A stretch of 64,000 nucleotides of DNA from positions 124,001 through 188,000 of the forward strand of contig JAFLCC010000006.1 of the NCBI GenBank assembly GCA_017302835.1, given 5' to 3'. The DNA comes from Deltaproteobacteria bacterium. Lineage in GTDB: Bacteria > Bdellovibrionota > Bdellovibrionia > Bdellovibrionales > Bdellovibrionaceae. Below, piece after piece: positions 26,780 to 36,024 of this stretch (within the stretch, counting starts at the first letter, position 1; every line of letters begins with the position of its first letter). The notes under the pieces are model-generated. The model was not told the origin of the DNA. It saw only the letters and a list, made by a program, of their open reading frames with translations, and ran no database searches. The translations under genes and the position numbers were made by a program.

Positions 26780-27550
26780 ATGAGACCATGGGGCATTGGG
26801 TTGGCAACTCTCATTGTGAGTTTTATTTTGTATAGGTTATTTATTCATCCTTATTTTATCGCAGAACCTTTTACCTCAACCAGCAAATTTTCTTCAATTC
26901 AGGAAAACGAAAAGATAAAGGGTTCACTTCAGATAAAAGATGTAAACGATGTAAAAGCTGTCAAAAATAAGAATGATACAAAAAAGAAATCTCGATTGGA
27001 AAATAGTTTGAATCAAAAAATGGACTCATTGATTGAGGAAAAAACGAATCCTCTTCGTGTGGTGGCCAGTGAGGACAGCCGTCATGGTGCCAGCCGCAGA
27101 TTGAAGGAGGACGAATTTATTAAGACTTATCCACGGGTGAGATCTGATTTTTATCAAAAAGATCATTCAGAGGAATGGTTTGAGTTTCCAGGGACCTATG
27201 TCACATTTGAAAAAATTGAAAACCCATTGTTGCAAGTTTCCACCTTTCGAGTGACTACAAATGAGGATCAGGCTTTGCCGAATGCAAAATTAATTTACAA
27301 TGAAAATCAGAAAATTTTTGCTGTGCTCACTGGGAAAGTTATCCTTAAGATTTTTAGTTTATTAGAAAGTGATCAAATTGCTAAAGATTATCATTTTCAA
27401 TTGGAACGAGCGAGTCCAGAGATAAACACCTTTTACTTTACTGTTCGTGAAAGTTATCAATTATCCCACTTAAGCTCGAAGCTAGGAAGTGACTTTCGAG
27501 TTGAAAAATTTCATTTTGAAATAGTAAGAGATCAATGGCAAAGAAATTAA
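26780..27550 (+). CDS. Membrane-anchored protein overlapping a subtilase; possible separate propeptide/chaperone
   Basis: The 256-residue protein has one N-terminal membrane segment (residues about 5-22), a charged spacer to about 130, and a C-terminal domain (about 145-256) with the stretch FAVLTGKVILKIFSLLESDQIAKDYHFQLERAS and then a region of alternating strand and helix ending in LSSKLGSDFRVEKFHFEI. This last domain has the layout of subtilase propeptides (a V-x-L strand, a helix, the L..L..D.RV strand). The neighbouring subtilase lacks a propeptide, and the two genes overlap by 16 bases, so I infer that this protein is a separately encoded intramolecular-chaperone-like partner. No homology search was done; it could also be an unrelated cofactor. 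Confidence 0.55.
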   Translation: MRPWGIGLATLIVSFILYRLFIHPYFIAEPFTSTSKFSSIQENEKIKGSLQIKDVNDVKAVKNKNDTKKKSRLENSLNQKMDSLIEEKTNPLRVVASEDSRHGASRRLKEDEFIKTYPRVRSDFYQKDHSEEWFEFPGTYVTFEKIENPLLQVSTFRVTTNEDQALPNAKLIYNENQKIFAVLTGKVILKIFSLLESDQIAKDYHFQLERASPEINTFYFTVRESYQLSHLSSKLGSDFRVEKFHFEIVRDQWQRN

Positions 27551-29259
27551 TAATTTTATTTATACTGTCCTCCTTTATATCGGTTTTTTTTCAAAACTGC
27601 AGTCAGAATGGCTTTGGTGTTGTCTCTCCACCATCGGCAAATGAGGACGTTTCAGACCCGTTATTTATTTATGCCTGGCATTTGAAAAATACGGGTCAGA
27701 ATGTGTTCTCAGGAACAGCAGCAACGGTGGGTTATGATTTAGGTTTACAAAAAACATGGGGCAGTGGGATTTATGGACAAGGAATAAAAATTTTAATCAG
27801 TGATGACGGTATTGAGAAACTCCATGAAGACCTGGTTGATAATCTTTTTTCTGGAAAGGAATACCGAGATTATATAGTGTCAAATTGGTTAAGTGATTCA
27901 GCTGCTCCTTCAGATGTCGATTCCCACGGAACCAGTGTCGCAGGCCTTGTGGCCGCCGTAGGATGGAATGGAAAGGGGTCTCTGGGAGTGGCACCAAAGG
28001 CCAAGATAGTGGCCACTAACTTTATGTCTGAAAATGTGACAAGAACTTCTGCTGTGATTGCCGATCAAGCCAAGGGGAGTGTGGATGTTGTCAACATGAG
28101 TTGGGGTTACGCTCAAACAAATTATACGGAAATTGAACCTACTTTTAATGATCAATTAAAGTTTGGTACTGAAAATGGACGCTCTGGAAAAGGTGTCTTA
28201 TATGTTCGCTCTGCGGGAAATTCTCGATTAGAGTTAGTTGGTCGGAGTGTGAATGACTATCGACTCGGTTCTGCAAACTTTGATGGTAACAATATCACAC
28301 CCTATTCCATAAATGTCGGAGCTATTTTGGCAAATGGAAAAAATGCCTACTACAGTTCTCCTGGTTCCAATTTATGGATCAGCGCTCCTGGTGGAGATGA
28401 TGGGGTGACTTCTCCAGCTATGGTGACAACGGATAGGACGGGTTGTACTTTGGGATATTCAAATAAAAATTTGACCTCGCCACTTGCAGAGTTAGGGAGC
28501 GGATTTCTCAAGGGTTCAAATGGAAATGGAAGTTGTAACTACACGGTAACCTTTAATGGAACCTCCAGTGCGGCTCCCAATGTCACTGGCAGTATTGCTT
28601 TGTTGTTACAAGCCTTCCCTCTATTAACTTGGAGAGATGTTAAATATATTTTAGCTAAAACAGCGATTAAAGGTATTAGCGATGGACAACCTTTTGAAAA
28701 CTTTTTATATCAAAATAACTCCACTCGATTCGCAAATCATAAATCCCCTACGGGATATACTTGGGACGATGAATGGGTAGTTAATGATGCTGGTTTCAAT
28801 TATAATAATCTTTTTGGTTTTGGATTGATCAATGTGGATGCGGCAGTTGAATTTGCAAGGACCTACACGAGTTTATTTACGAGTTCATTGCAAAGAAAGG
28901 AATTTCCAATTTCAGGATTATCTTTGCCAGTTCCTGACTATGACAAAGATGGAGTTTCAAGCACTATCAGTGTTGCTGATAATTTAAGAATAGAAGCTAT
29001 CCAAGTAGAGGTGAGTGTCACCCATCCAAATGCGGGAGAGTTAGCCGTGGAGTTAGTCAATCCTAATAATAAAAGAAGTGTGTTGGTGAACATGAATAAC
29101 AGCTTGGATGGAACTCAGAATCTGACTTCTTTCACCTTCTTAACTAATAAATTTTATTTTGAGCCCTCAGTGGGGACCTGGAAACTGAGAGTCATTGATG
29201 GTCGCACAGGAAATCAAGGAACTTTAACTGGGTGGAAATTAGTAATTTATGGACAATAA
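27535..29259 (+). CDS. Lipoprotein subtilase (kexin-like) with P domain
   Basis: The 574-residue protein has a lipoprotein signal (MAKKLIILFILSSFISVFFQNC, lipid Cys22) then, after a short spacer, the kexin/subtilisin catalytic domain (about residues 41-400). It starts AWHLKNTGQ, has Asp90 in ISDDGIEKLHEDL, His131 in VDSHGTSVAGL, the RSAGNS oxyanion region and Ser344 in FNGTSSAAPNVTGS. A P-proprotein-convertase domain ends the chain (about 450-574: IEAIQVEVSVTHPNAGELAVELVNPNN, WKLRVIDGRTGNQGTLTGWKLVIYG). There is no room for a propeptide between lipid Cys and catalytic domain; the upstream overlapping gene may supply it. It is a surface or periplasmic protease. Confidence 0.88.
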   Translation: MAKKLIILFILSSFISVFFQNCSQNGFGVVSPPSANEDVSDPLFIYAWHLKNTGQNVFSGTAATVGYDLGLQKTWGSGIYGQGIKILISDDGIEKLHEDLVDNLFSGKEYRDYIVSNWLSDSAAPSDVDSHGTSVAGLVAAVGWNGKGSLGVAPKAKIVATNFMSENVTRTSAVIADQAKGSVDVVNMSWGYAQTNYTEIEPTFNDQLKFGTENGRSGKGVLYVRSAGNSRLELVGRSVNDYRLGSANFDGNNITPYSINVGAILANGKNAYYSSPGSNLWISAPGGDDGVTSPAMVTTDRTGCTLGYSNKNLTSPLAELGSGFLKGSNGNGSCNYTVTFNGTSSAAPNVTGSIALLLQAFPLLTWRDVKYILAKTAIKGISDGQPFENFLYQNNSTRFANHKSPTGYTWDDEWVVNDAGFNYNNLFGFGLINVDAAVEFARTYTSLFTSSLQRKEFPISGLSLPVPDYDKDGVSSTISVADNLRIEAIQVEVSVTHPNAGELAVELVNPNNKRSVLVNMNNSLDGTQNLTSFTFLTNKFYFEPSVGTWKLRVIDGRTGNQGTLTGWKLVIYGQ

Positions 29260-29279
29260 AGGGCTCTCAACGACAACGA

Positions 29280-30257
29280 CTATTTCAAGATTTTCTTAAA
29301 ATCCCAGATCATTTTCCAGAAGGTGGCTAAGCGCTCAATATCAGAAAGAATGATATTAACAAAAACACCGCCTTCTTCCATGATTTTTTCACTGACAATA
29401 TTTTTTTCAATAAGAGGGTTGAGGTCTTCTACCTTTAATAAAAATCCTAATTCTTTCATGGAATCATTTTGTAAATCATTAACATTGATTTTTCGAACGC
29501 CCTTAGCATTTGGCTCAATTTTTTTAGCATAGTTGATGATGCCATTAAAAGTTTTAATTTCTTCTGAAGAAAATGAAATCTTATCTTTTTCTGGTTTGTA
29601 TATCCACTCATTATGCCAATCTACGAATTCAAAAAGTAAATCGAGTTTGTATAAAACTATTTTTTGTCTTCCTTCACCGAGTTCTTCGACTTTTCCAAGA
29701 GCCATTTCTTCCAGCGCCGCTAAGAGACTTTGCATTTTGTTCGTGGCTTCTTGAAATATTTGAATTGTTGTGTTTCTTAATCGGTTTTGTGGAATGAGTA
29801 TACCCTCATCTTCTTTAGTTCCAAACCTATATCCAACAAAGCTAAGGATGGAAATTAATTTATTTATCGTATGGGGAGGAAATCTTTCCTCGTCTGGATT
29901 TGAAGACTCAAGCATTTTAATTCTTTTATTAGCTTCTCTGATATTATCATTTAAATTTCGGAGGATGGCTTTCACCCACACAGGAAGGCTTTCCAATTGT
30001 TGGTTGAGCGTTTCGTAAGGCAGGGCGATGACCTCTGAATCCTTCATGGCTTTGACATTGGCAGATCTGGGTTTTTTGTCGAAGATGGCCATCTCGCCAA
30101 CTAAATTTCCAGCTTTAATTTCAGCCAAGGTGATCTCTGAGTTACCTTTTGATTTGGTAATCGCAAACTGTCCTGACTTAACAATATACATATAATCCGG
30201 GGCATCTCCGTCACGAAATAAATAAGTGTCTTTAAGGATTTTTTTGGAATCGGCCAC
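29280..30257 (-). CDS. Cyclic-nucleotide-binding domain protein
   Basis: 325 residues. Residues about 1-115 form a CAP-type cyclic-nucleotide-binding domain, with the phosphate-binding cassette AGNLVGEMAIFDKKPRSANVKA (GE..A and R-S). The Arg-Ser there fits a cAMP- or cGMP-binding site. No DNA-binding helix-turn-helix of CRP type is visible behind it. The rest (about 120-325) is helical and of unknown family. It is therefore not a typical CRP regulator but a cNMP-responsive protein, perhaps with a protein partner. The gene is convergent with the subtilase and lies alone on the minus strand. Confidence 0.75.
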   Translation of the reverse strand: MADSKKILKDTYLFRDGDAPDYMYIVKSGQFAITKSKGNSEITLAEIKAGNLVGEMAIFDKKPRSANVKAMKDSEVIALPYETLNQQLESLPVWVKAILRNLNDNIREANKRIKMLESSNPDEERFPPHTINKLISILSFVGYRFGTKEDEGILIPQNRLRNTTIQIFQEATNKMQSLLAALEEMALGKVEELGEGRQKIVLYKLDLLFEFVDWHNEWIYKPEKDKISFSSEEIKTFNGIINYAKKIEPNAKGVRKINVNDLQNDSMKELGFLLKVEDLNPLIEKNIVSEKIMEEGGVFVNIILSDIERLATFWKMIWDFKKILK

Positions 30258-30301
30258 AATTAATTCTATTAGATGTCGTGATCATTAAACAACATATATT
30301 T

Positions 30302-31156
30302 CTAAAGCCTTTTCTCCTGATCTTGGTTTTTATTGGCCTCTAGACCTAGATCTTGTTCCTTTATTTCTTCCATTTTGTCGGCAAGATTAAACTGTTTACT
30401 GGTTTTTATTCTTCGTGCGCTCATTTTTAAATCTAAAACTATTTTTTGATATCGATCTTGGACATCTTTAAGGTATGAAAATTTCGTCATATATTTATTT
30501 CCAGGGAGTTTCATTTTTTCTAAAACAATACCATTGCCCATGTAAATCATAGAGGCGATAAGATCGGTGTTATTATCGATATCATCCGTTCCTAAAAATA
30601 AAATAAGATCACCGAATTTAATTTTTTCTTTTGTTAGCTCTCGGGTGTACTCAGAAATGATTCCTTGAAAATCAGAATTTGTAATGGAGACTTCTTTGTT
30701 TAGGACGCTTTTATTTAAATTCTGATTATTCTTCCACTCTAACCACTGAAGAGATAATCCTTTGTGGGAAGAATTGTATTTTACCTTATGTAAATCTATT
30801 TTGATTGTTGATGGTAGAAAAGTCTCTAGACTATAAGGTTTATTTTTTTGATAGGAAATATTTTGATCAGTTTTTAATTGATGGTACCAAAAATAAAATT
30901 CACCTTTTGAGTTTAAAGATAACCGAGTATTTACAGTGTAATTATCGCTTCCTAAAATCTTGGGATAGGTAAGTGCTCTTTTTGAATCCTTGAGAGACTT
31001 GTAGGTTTGAAATTCATATTTCTTTTTATAAGAAAGTTTTTCAAATGATGTTGTTTCTATATAAGCAGCCCACGAAGGGGAGCTAACTATAAATGCGATT
31101 GATGCCATAGATGCTATTTTTAAAACGGATAAAAAAACTGTTAAATTTGATCTCAT
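30302..31156 (-). CDS. Exported protein of unknown function
   Basis: 284 residues with a signal peptide (VLKIASMASIAFIVSSPSWA). AAGAGG precedes the ATG. The middle stretch FGDLILFLGTDD...LIASMIYMGNGIVLEKMKLPG looks like the H-box half of a C40-type peptidase but with Ser where His would be and without an obvious Cys, so if it is related it is inactive. The C-terminus is charged and helical (EIKEQDLGLEANKNQDQEKRL). It lies behind and in the same direction as the SH3-type exported protein at 31323-32690, with 166 bases between. Confidence 0.5.
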   Translation of the reverse strand: MRSNLTVFLSVLKIASMASIAFIVSSPSWAAYIETTSFEKLSYKKKYEFQTYKSLKDSKRALTYPKILGSDNYTVNTRLSLNSKGEFYFWYHQLKTDQNISYQKNKPYSLETFLPSTIKIDLHKVKYNSSHKGLSLQWLEWKNNQNLNKSVLNKEVSITNSDFQGIISEYTRELTKEKIKFGDLILFLGTDDIDNNTDLIASMIYMGNGIVLEKMKLPGNKYMTKFSYLKDVQDRYQKIVLDLKMSARRIKTSKQFNLADKMEEIKEQDLGLEANKNQDQEKRL

Positions 31157-31322
31157 ACATACCTCTTGAGATCATAACGCTGCAAGTCGTGCCAATGAAT
31201 CATCATGAGGCGAAAAAGAACCAAAGCGAAGGGATTGGTTTAAAATCGAATAATACTTAGACGAAAGCCCACAATTCTTCAGTATTGTCTTATTTATTCG
31301 CATGAACCTTTCAAATACGCTC

Positions 31323-32690
31323 TTACTTCAAAAGGGTCCACTGAGATGAATCCAGGGAGTGTCTCATTTTGATTTTTTTAAACCCAGTATCTAGCCAAAG
31401 ATCAATATCATTATTTTCTTTGGCTTCTAGTTTGAGTAATTTCATAAACTTGGGTGAAAGAGAATAGGTACTTTCCACCATTTGAGACAGGGTGTCCCAG
31501 CGGATATAGGGTTCAAAACTTTCTCCCTCATTCAGGCTTTTATAATTACCGACAATCCAAATTTTGTTTTTAGAAATAGTCACTGGCCAATTTTCATTTT
31601 TAAAAAAATCTATTTTTTTCCAATGATCACCATCTATTGTTTTGAAAACTCCCTCTGCCGAGATGAGTCCCTTGAGTTTAGTTTCAGGATAAAATGCCAT
31701 GGAGTATATTTTTCGTTTTATTAACTCATCTGTTTTTAATATTTGTTCTTTGTTGGTTCTTTCCAAATGGGGCATCGTTTTTTTCCACCAAACTTCTCCA
31801 TGCTCTGGCAACAAAGAGACGTGCCAATACTCACCGCTTAGATTTTTGATTTCCAGTCGTGATCTTATTTTAGGACCATTAATTTTATTTATTAAAGAAA
31901 AAGCTAAGTATTTATTTGTGATATAGGCTTTGAAATCTGAAATGGGATATTCTTTTTTGTTTGCATCAACCAGTTGAGTCCCTTTTCGATAACTAATGCT
32001 TAGCCAACCATCCTTTTGGTGCAGAGCTTGAGTGGCAAAGTCGGCTTTCATAAATACAAGCTCAGAATTTACATACCCTTTAAAATTCTGATATTGAATA
32101 AACAGCTTTTCGTTATCCCAAGAAATAATCTTAACTCTTTCTTTTTGCGGAATCGTGGTGATAAGCTTAGAGTTTTCTTTTCTTTGCTCTTTTAAAAATA
32201 ACGAGGTGATAGTGAAACCAACACCAATATCCTCAGAAAAAGATTCTAATAAATCTAGTGGTAGGTAACCTTTTCCATTACCTTTATACTTTTCAACAAG
32301 TGCCCATGAAGGTCCTAAACTGAGTATTTTAACCACCTCCTGATTAGAAACGCTTGTATTGTTTTTTTGTTTAAAGTTGGAATCTTGAAATAAAATCAGG
32401 CCCGTTCTGACAATGGCCTGATCTGCCACTTGGATCTCCTTAAGCAGTTCTTCTTGTTTGTATTGAAAAACTTTTCGATCCCATTGAACTTGAAAAGAAC
32501 TAGTCGTTTCAGATCGGATTCTTTTCGTCCACAGTTCTTCTTCTGATAACTGGCCTGAAGGAAAAAGGCTATCGGGCGTTTTATAAAATAAAGGAGCTTT
32601 TTTAGTGAAGATATCAGCCGTTGAAGAATCAATGAAAAATATGATAAAAAAAATTGAAAGATAAAGTAAAAATAATTTTTGCTGATTCAC
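31323..32690 (-). CDS. Exported protein with SH3-like and BNR-like segments
   Basis: 455 residues from GTG with a signal peptide (LFLLYLSIFFIIFFIDSSTA). Residues about 100-220 contain two SH3-like units (VVKILSLGPSWALVEKYKGNGKGYLPLDLL and RVKIISWDNEKLFIQYQNFKGYVNSELV). The C-terminal half contains VFKTIDGDHWKKIDFF, an Asp-box/BNR-like turn, and a matching IWIVGNYKSLNEGESFEPYI. This suggests a periplasmic or surface-bound wall- or glycan-binding protein with a partial propeller. It is a guess from segments; no enzyme motif is visible. Confidence 0.55.
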   Translation of the reverse strand: MNQQKLFLLYLSIFFIIFFIDSSTADIFTKKAPLFYKTPDSLFPSGQLSEEELWTKRIRSETTSSFQVQWDRKVFQYKQEELLKEIQVADQAIVRTGLILFQDSNFKQKNNTSVSNQEVVKILSLGPSWALVEKYKGNGKGYLPLDLLESFSEDIGVGFTITSLFLKEQRKENSKLITTIPQKERVKIISWDNEKLFIQYQNFKGYVNSELVFMKADFATQALHQKDGWLSISYRKGTQLVDANKKEYPISDFKAYITNKYLAFSLINKINGPKIRSRLEIKNLSGEYWHVSLLPEHGEVWWKKTMPHLERTNKEQILKTDELIKRKIYSMAFYPETKLKGLISAEGVFKTIDGDHWKKIDFFKNENWPVTISKNKIWIVGNYKSLNEGESFEPYIRWDTLSQMVESTYSLSPKFMKLLKLEAKENNDIDLWLDTGFKKIKMRHSLDSSQWTLLK

Positions 32691-32737
32691 TTCATCTTAT
32701 TATCTTATGATGCACCTTTACCTCACAAGACCTTTTG

Positions 32738-32758
32738 ACCTAAAACTTGCCTTTAGGT
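32738..32758. promoter_or_regulatory. Inverted repeat upstream of the hydroxyacyl-CoA dehydrogenase
   Basis: ACCTAAA and TTTAGGT arms, 7 bp with a 7-base spacer, lie 56 bases before the dehydrogenase start, in the divergent gap with the minus-strand exported protein. It has the size of an operator for a dimeric repressor. The half-site TTTAGG is also the arm of the palindrome at 46139. Confidence 0.35.
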
Positions 32759-32813
32759 TAGAGTCATAGCTTAAAAAGATATTAATTTCGCAGATAGTCG
32801 GAGGAAAATAGAG

Positions 32814-33668
32814 ATGGAAATGATAAAAAGAATTGGAGTGGTGGGTGCAGGGCAGATGGGAAATGGAATTTCCCAAGTGGCTGCAAGTTCTGGATTTAGT
32901 GTTGTCATGATGGATGTTTCTGAGAAATCGATTGAAAAAGGTCTGCAAACCATAACGGCCTCATTGGACAAGTTAATAAAAAAAAATCTACTGACTGAAC
33001 TTGACCGCGATCAAGCTCTTGGTCGTATTTCAACGGCCACCAACTACGAGGCTCTTAAAGACTGTGATGTTGTGATTGAGGCAGCAACCGAAAATATAGA
33101 GCTCAAATTAAAAATATTTTCCGAGTTAGATAAAGTTGTTAAAAAAACAGCCTACTTATTTTCAAATACCTCTTCGATATCCATAACCAAAATAGCCTCC
33201 TGCACTCAGCGCCCAGAAAAGATTGCAGGAATGCATTTTATGAATCCGGTACCCTTAATGAAATTGGTTGAAGCGATTAGAGGGTTGCAAACATCAGATG
33301 AAACTTTTGCTTTGGTTCAGCAGCTGACTGAAAAAATGGGAAAAGTTTTTGTTCCTTCGGTTAAAGATATGCCTGGTTTTATTGTAAATCGAATTTTAAT
33401 GCCCATGATAAATGAAGCTATTTATGTTTTACATGAAGGAATTTCCGGGGTTGAAAGTATCGACGCGGCAATGAAGCTGGGAACGAATCAACCGATGGGC
33501 CCTTTGGCATTAGCTGATTTTATCGGGCTTGATACCTGCCTTGCAATTATGAATGTATTGCACCAGGGACTTGGTGATAGCAAGTACCGTCCTTGTCCTC
33601 TGCTAACAAAATATGTAGAGGCTGGTTGGTTAGGTAAAAAAGTGGGAAAGGGATTCTACCAATATTGA
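32814..33668 (+). CDS. 3-hydroxyacyl-CoA (3-hydroxybutyryl-CoA) dehydrogenase
   Basis: The 284-residue enzyme interconverts 3-hydroxyacyl-CoA and acetoacetyl-type CoA with NAD(P)(H). It has the Rossmann motif GVVGAGQMGNGISQVAASSG, Asp of the second strand (MMDVSEKSIEKG), SSISITKIASCTQRPEKIAGMHFMNPVPLMKLVE (catalytic His in GMHFMNP), PGFIVNRILMPMINEAIY and the C-terminal helical domain GPLALADFIGLDTC. Length is that of single-domain Hbd/FadB2/PaaH enzymes. GGAGG precedes the ATG. It opens an acyl-CoA gene group also holding an enoyl-CoA hydratase and IcmF. Confidence 0.92.
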   Translation: MEMIKRIGVVGAGQMGNGISQVAASSGFSVVMMDVSEKSIEKGLQTITASLDKLIKKNLLTELDRDQALGRISTATNYEALKDCDVVIEAATENIELKLKIFSELDKVVKKTAYLFSNTSSISITKIASCTQRPEKIAGMHFMNPVPLMKLVEAIRGLQTSDETFALVQQLTEKMGKVFVPSVKDMPGFIVNRILMPMINEAIYVLHEGISGVESIDAAMKLGTNQPMGPLALADFIGLDTCLAIMNVLHQGLGDSKYRPCPLLTKYVEAGWLGKKVGKGFYQY

Positions 33669-33704
33669 GGTTTCACAATTCGTTTATCAAATTTAAGTAT
33701 GAAA

Positions 33705-33729
33705 TTTAAGTATCAAAATGATACTTAAA
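33705..33729. terminator. Perfect 11-bp hairpin downstream of the dehydrogenase
   Basis: TTTAAGTATCA and TGATACTTAAA are perfectly complementary around a three-base AAA loop, 37 bases after the dehydrogenase stop. The left part AAATTTAAGTAT is itself repeated just before (33689-33700). No U-run follows, and the stem is AT-rich, so it could be a bidirectional weak terminator or an operator for the next gene. Confidence 0.4.
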
Positions 33730-33869
33730 CGTAAATTTGAATCCAAAAGGTTGGAATGATGTGGCAATATATGTTACTTTGGTAGACAGCGAATTCTTTT
33801 TATTGAGTGTATCAGGATTAAGTGGGTCATGCGGATTTTTAGAATAGATAAAATGAGTGTAGGTGAAAA

Positions 33870-35954
33870 TTGAAAAGAATTATCAAACTTACAAGGTTGA
33901 TTTTTGTACCGTTTTTTTCCATCTGCCTGGTCTTCCTATTTTATACGAATTGCAGCGGATCTAGTAATAGTCAACCAGAGCCTGTTCCGTTAGATGAAAA
34001 TAATAATCAAGGGGATCCCAATCAAGTTGTTTTGAAAGTACATGATACGGAGAGCTCAAGTACGATCAGTCCCTTGTTATTTGGTGTGAATGTTGGATGG
34101 ACGGATCAAGGATCAAAAATCGTAGAGTATGGTGATTTGCTGAGAGATCGTTCTTTTCGTCAACAAAATGATGTAAAAAATAAGCAGTGGGTATTTAGTC
34201 CATCAACGGCTACCGGTGGAACTATTTCAGTTGGTACAGGAGTCGGTGATCCAAGTCCTTTAGGGGGGCATGCATCTAATGGATTTGTGACAATGGCTCA
34301 AACCTCAAATGGTTACACCTGTGTAGATCAAATTTTATTTGACGGGGTACAAAGTGGGAATCAATTTACTTTAAATTTTTCTTCATTGGGGGTGTCTGGA
34401 ACCACCGCTTTGGTGGCCTTTTTTGCTGATACCAAAGTGATGCCAATCTCGTCGGCCTCTGATTATATTGCTACTGTAAATGGGTCTTGGACGAGACATG
34501 CGCTGGCTCTCACGGCAACAGGATCTTCGAAGCCAGCCTATTTTAGACTTTGTTTGGCCACGGCGGGTACAATTCAAATTGATGAGGTCAGATTAAGTCG
34601 ATCGGGTTTTGAGCCTCAAGTAAAAAACCTGGTGAAGAATCGAATGCAAGAGTTAAAGGTGAAGTCATTGCGATTTGGTGGTTCCTCAGTTGATAGTTAT
34701 TTTTGGAAATCAGCAATAGGAACCAGGATCAGTCGTAGTGAAATGCTCAATGACTTGGGAATTTATGAAACACCCTCCTTTGGACTCCATGAGTTTCTTG
34801 ATCTTTGTGAAGAACTGAATGTGGAACCCTTGCTAGAGATCAATGTTTTAGATAGCCCAGCAAATGCTGCCGATTTGATAGAATATATCCTTGGCGGGGA
34901 TGCAACTACCATGGGAACCCTCAGAAAAAATAATGGGAGGGTCACTCCTTGGAACGTCAAATATTTTGAAATTGGCAATGAACCCGCTTTGTCCTATTTA
35001 AGTGGAAGTAATTATGTGAGTTTGACCAAATCCATAGCCTCTGCAGTTCGATCTAAGGCTTCGTATTTAGGAAAAACTGTCTTTTTAAGTGGAGTAGTGG
35101 AGGCCGGTTTCAACTTGGCCGATTGGATTGCAGCCGTTCCCTTTTTGCAGAATTGGAATGCTGACGTTTTTTCTGATTCCATTGGGCTCAAAAGCACTGT
35201 TGACTTCACGCATGGGCATTTTTATTCCTATAACGGTTACGATCCAGATGAAGCCACACGGTTTCGAAACGTTATGTCTGGTGGAGAAGTCCTGAGAAAA
35301 AATATTTTAGAGGTCGTCTCTAAAACAGGTGGGTTGCCTCTATGGCTTACTGAGTTTCACGTGAATATTGAAAAATCAGAGCCCAAAGAAATTCTCACCG
35401 ATTATCTTAAAGATTTTCAATCTGGTTTAGTGATTGGCCAAATTTATTTTCAACTTATCAATCAAAAGATTCCGGGGGCTCATATTTTTAATTTTTCAGA
35501 GGAAGTTGGGTATGGAATCACCCGTTCTTCCAATCAGTTTTCATTACGTCCGGCAGGTTTGGCGTTTTCATTTTTGAGTGGTGCAGCTGGGGACACTTTG
35601 ATCAGCTCCCAATTGACGGGAGCTTCATCAACTGTCATTACTGGTGGGGTTGGAATTATTCCCTCTAATACTAGCTATTCGAATCTGAGTTCCTTTGTAT
35701 CTAAAGATAGTACGGGTAGTTATCATGTTTTTATTTTGAATAGCGATTATGCTGTTGGATCCGCCGTAAAAATTCAATTTGACGGGTTCACACCCTCCGA
35801 AGGGCAATTGGTTTCCTATAGCCATGGATTGCTTTCAGATAACAACGAATCTAATCCAAATAATATCACTATTAAATCTAAATCCCTACCTGTTGGGTCC
35901 AAATTTGAAGTTGTCATTGAGCCCCATTCGATGATGCGCATCGATTTGCGCTAA
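33870..35954 (+). CDS. Lipoprotein with a GH51/GH39-like glycosidase fold
   Basis: 694 residues from TTG, with AGGTGA close upstream. The signal peptide ends in FYTNCSG with the lipid-acceptor Cys. An N-terminal carbohydrate-binding beta domain is suggested at about residues 55-255. The barrel domain (about 260-540) has the general acid position in FEIGNEPALSYL (Glu371) and a nucleophile-like LWLTEFHVN (Glu495), spaced as in alpha-L-arabinofuranosidases of family GH51. A C-terminal beta domain follows. Substrate cannot be told from sequence. It stands between two acyl-CoA genes without obvious connection to them. Confidence 0.7.
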   Translation: MKRIIKLTRLIFVPFFSICLVFLFYTNCSGSSNSQPEPVPLDENNNQGDPNQVVLKVHDTESSSTISPLLFGVNVGWTDQGSKIVEYGDLLRDRSFRQQNDVKNKQWVFSPSTATGGTISVGTGVGDPSPLGGHASNGFVTMAQTSNGYTCVDQILFDGVQSGNQFTLNFSSLGVSGTTALVAFFADTKVMPISSASDYIATVNGSWTRHALALTATGSSKPAYFRLCLATAGTIQIDEVRLSRSGFEPQVKNLVKNRMQELKVKSLRFGGSSVDSYFWKSAIGTRISRSEMLNDLGIYETPSFGLHEFLDLCEELNVEPLLEINVLDSPANAADLIEYILGGDATTMGTLRKNNGRVTPWNVKYFEIGNEPALSYLSGSNYVSLTKSIASAVRSKASYLGKTVFLSGVVEAGFNLADWIAAVPFLQNWNADVFSDSIGLKSTVDFTHGHFYSYNGYDPDEATRFRNVMSGGEVLRKNILEVVSKTGGLPLWLTEFHVNIEKSEPKEILTDYLKDFQSGLVIGQIYFQLINQKIPGAHIFNFSEEVGYGITRSSNQFSLRPAGLAFSFLSGAAGDTLISSQLTGASSTVITGGVGIIPSNTSYSNLSSFVSKDSTGSYHVFILNSDYAVGSAVKIQFDGFTPSEGQLVSYSHGLLSDNNESNPNNITIKSKSLPVGSKFEVVIEPHSMMRIDLR

Positions 35955-36024
35955 GACTTCTTGACTGTCGCTTTTAAAAATCTAACTTAGTCACTCATTC
36001 TTAATTCAATAGGAAAAAAGCAAT

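Noticed and set aside
30302-31156. Active C40 peptidase
   Set aside because: The His position reads Ser and there is no catalytic Cys in front; only a loose resemblance.
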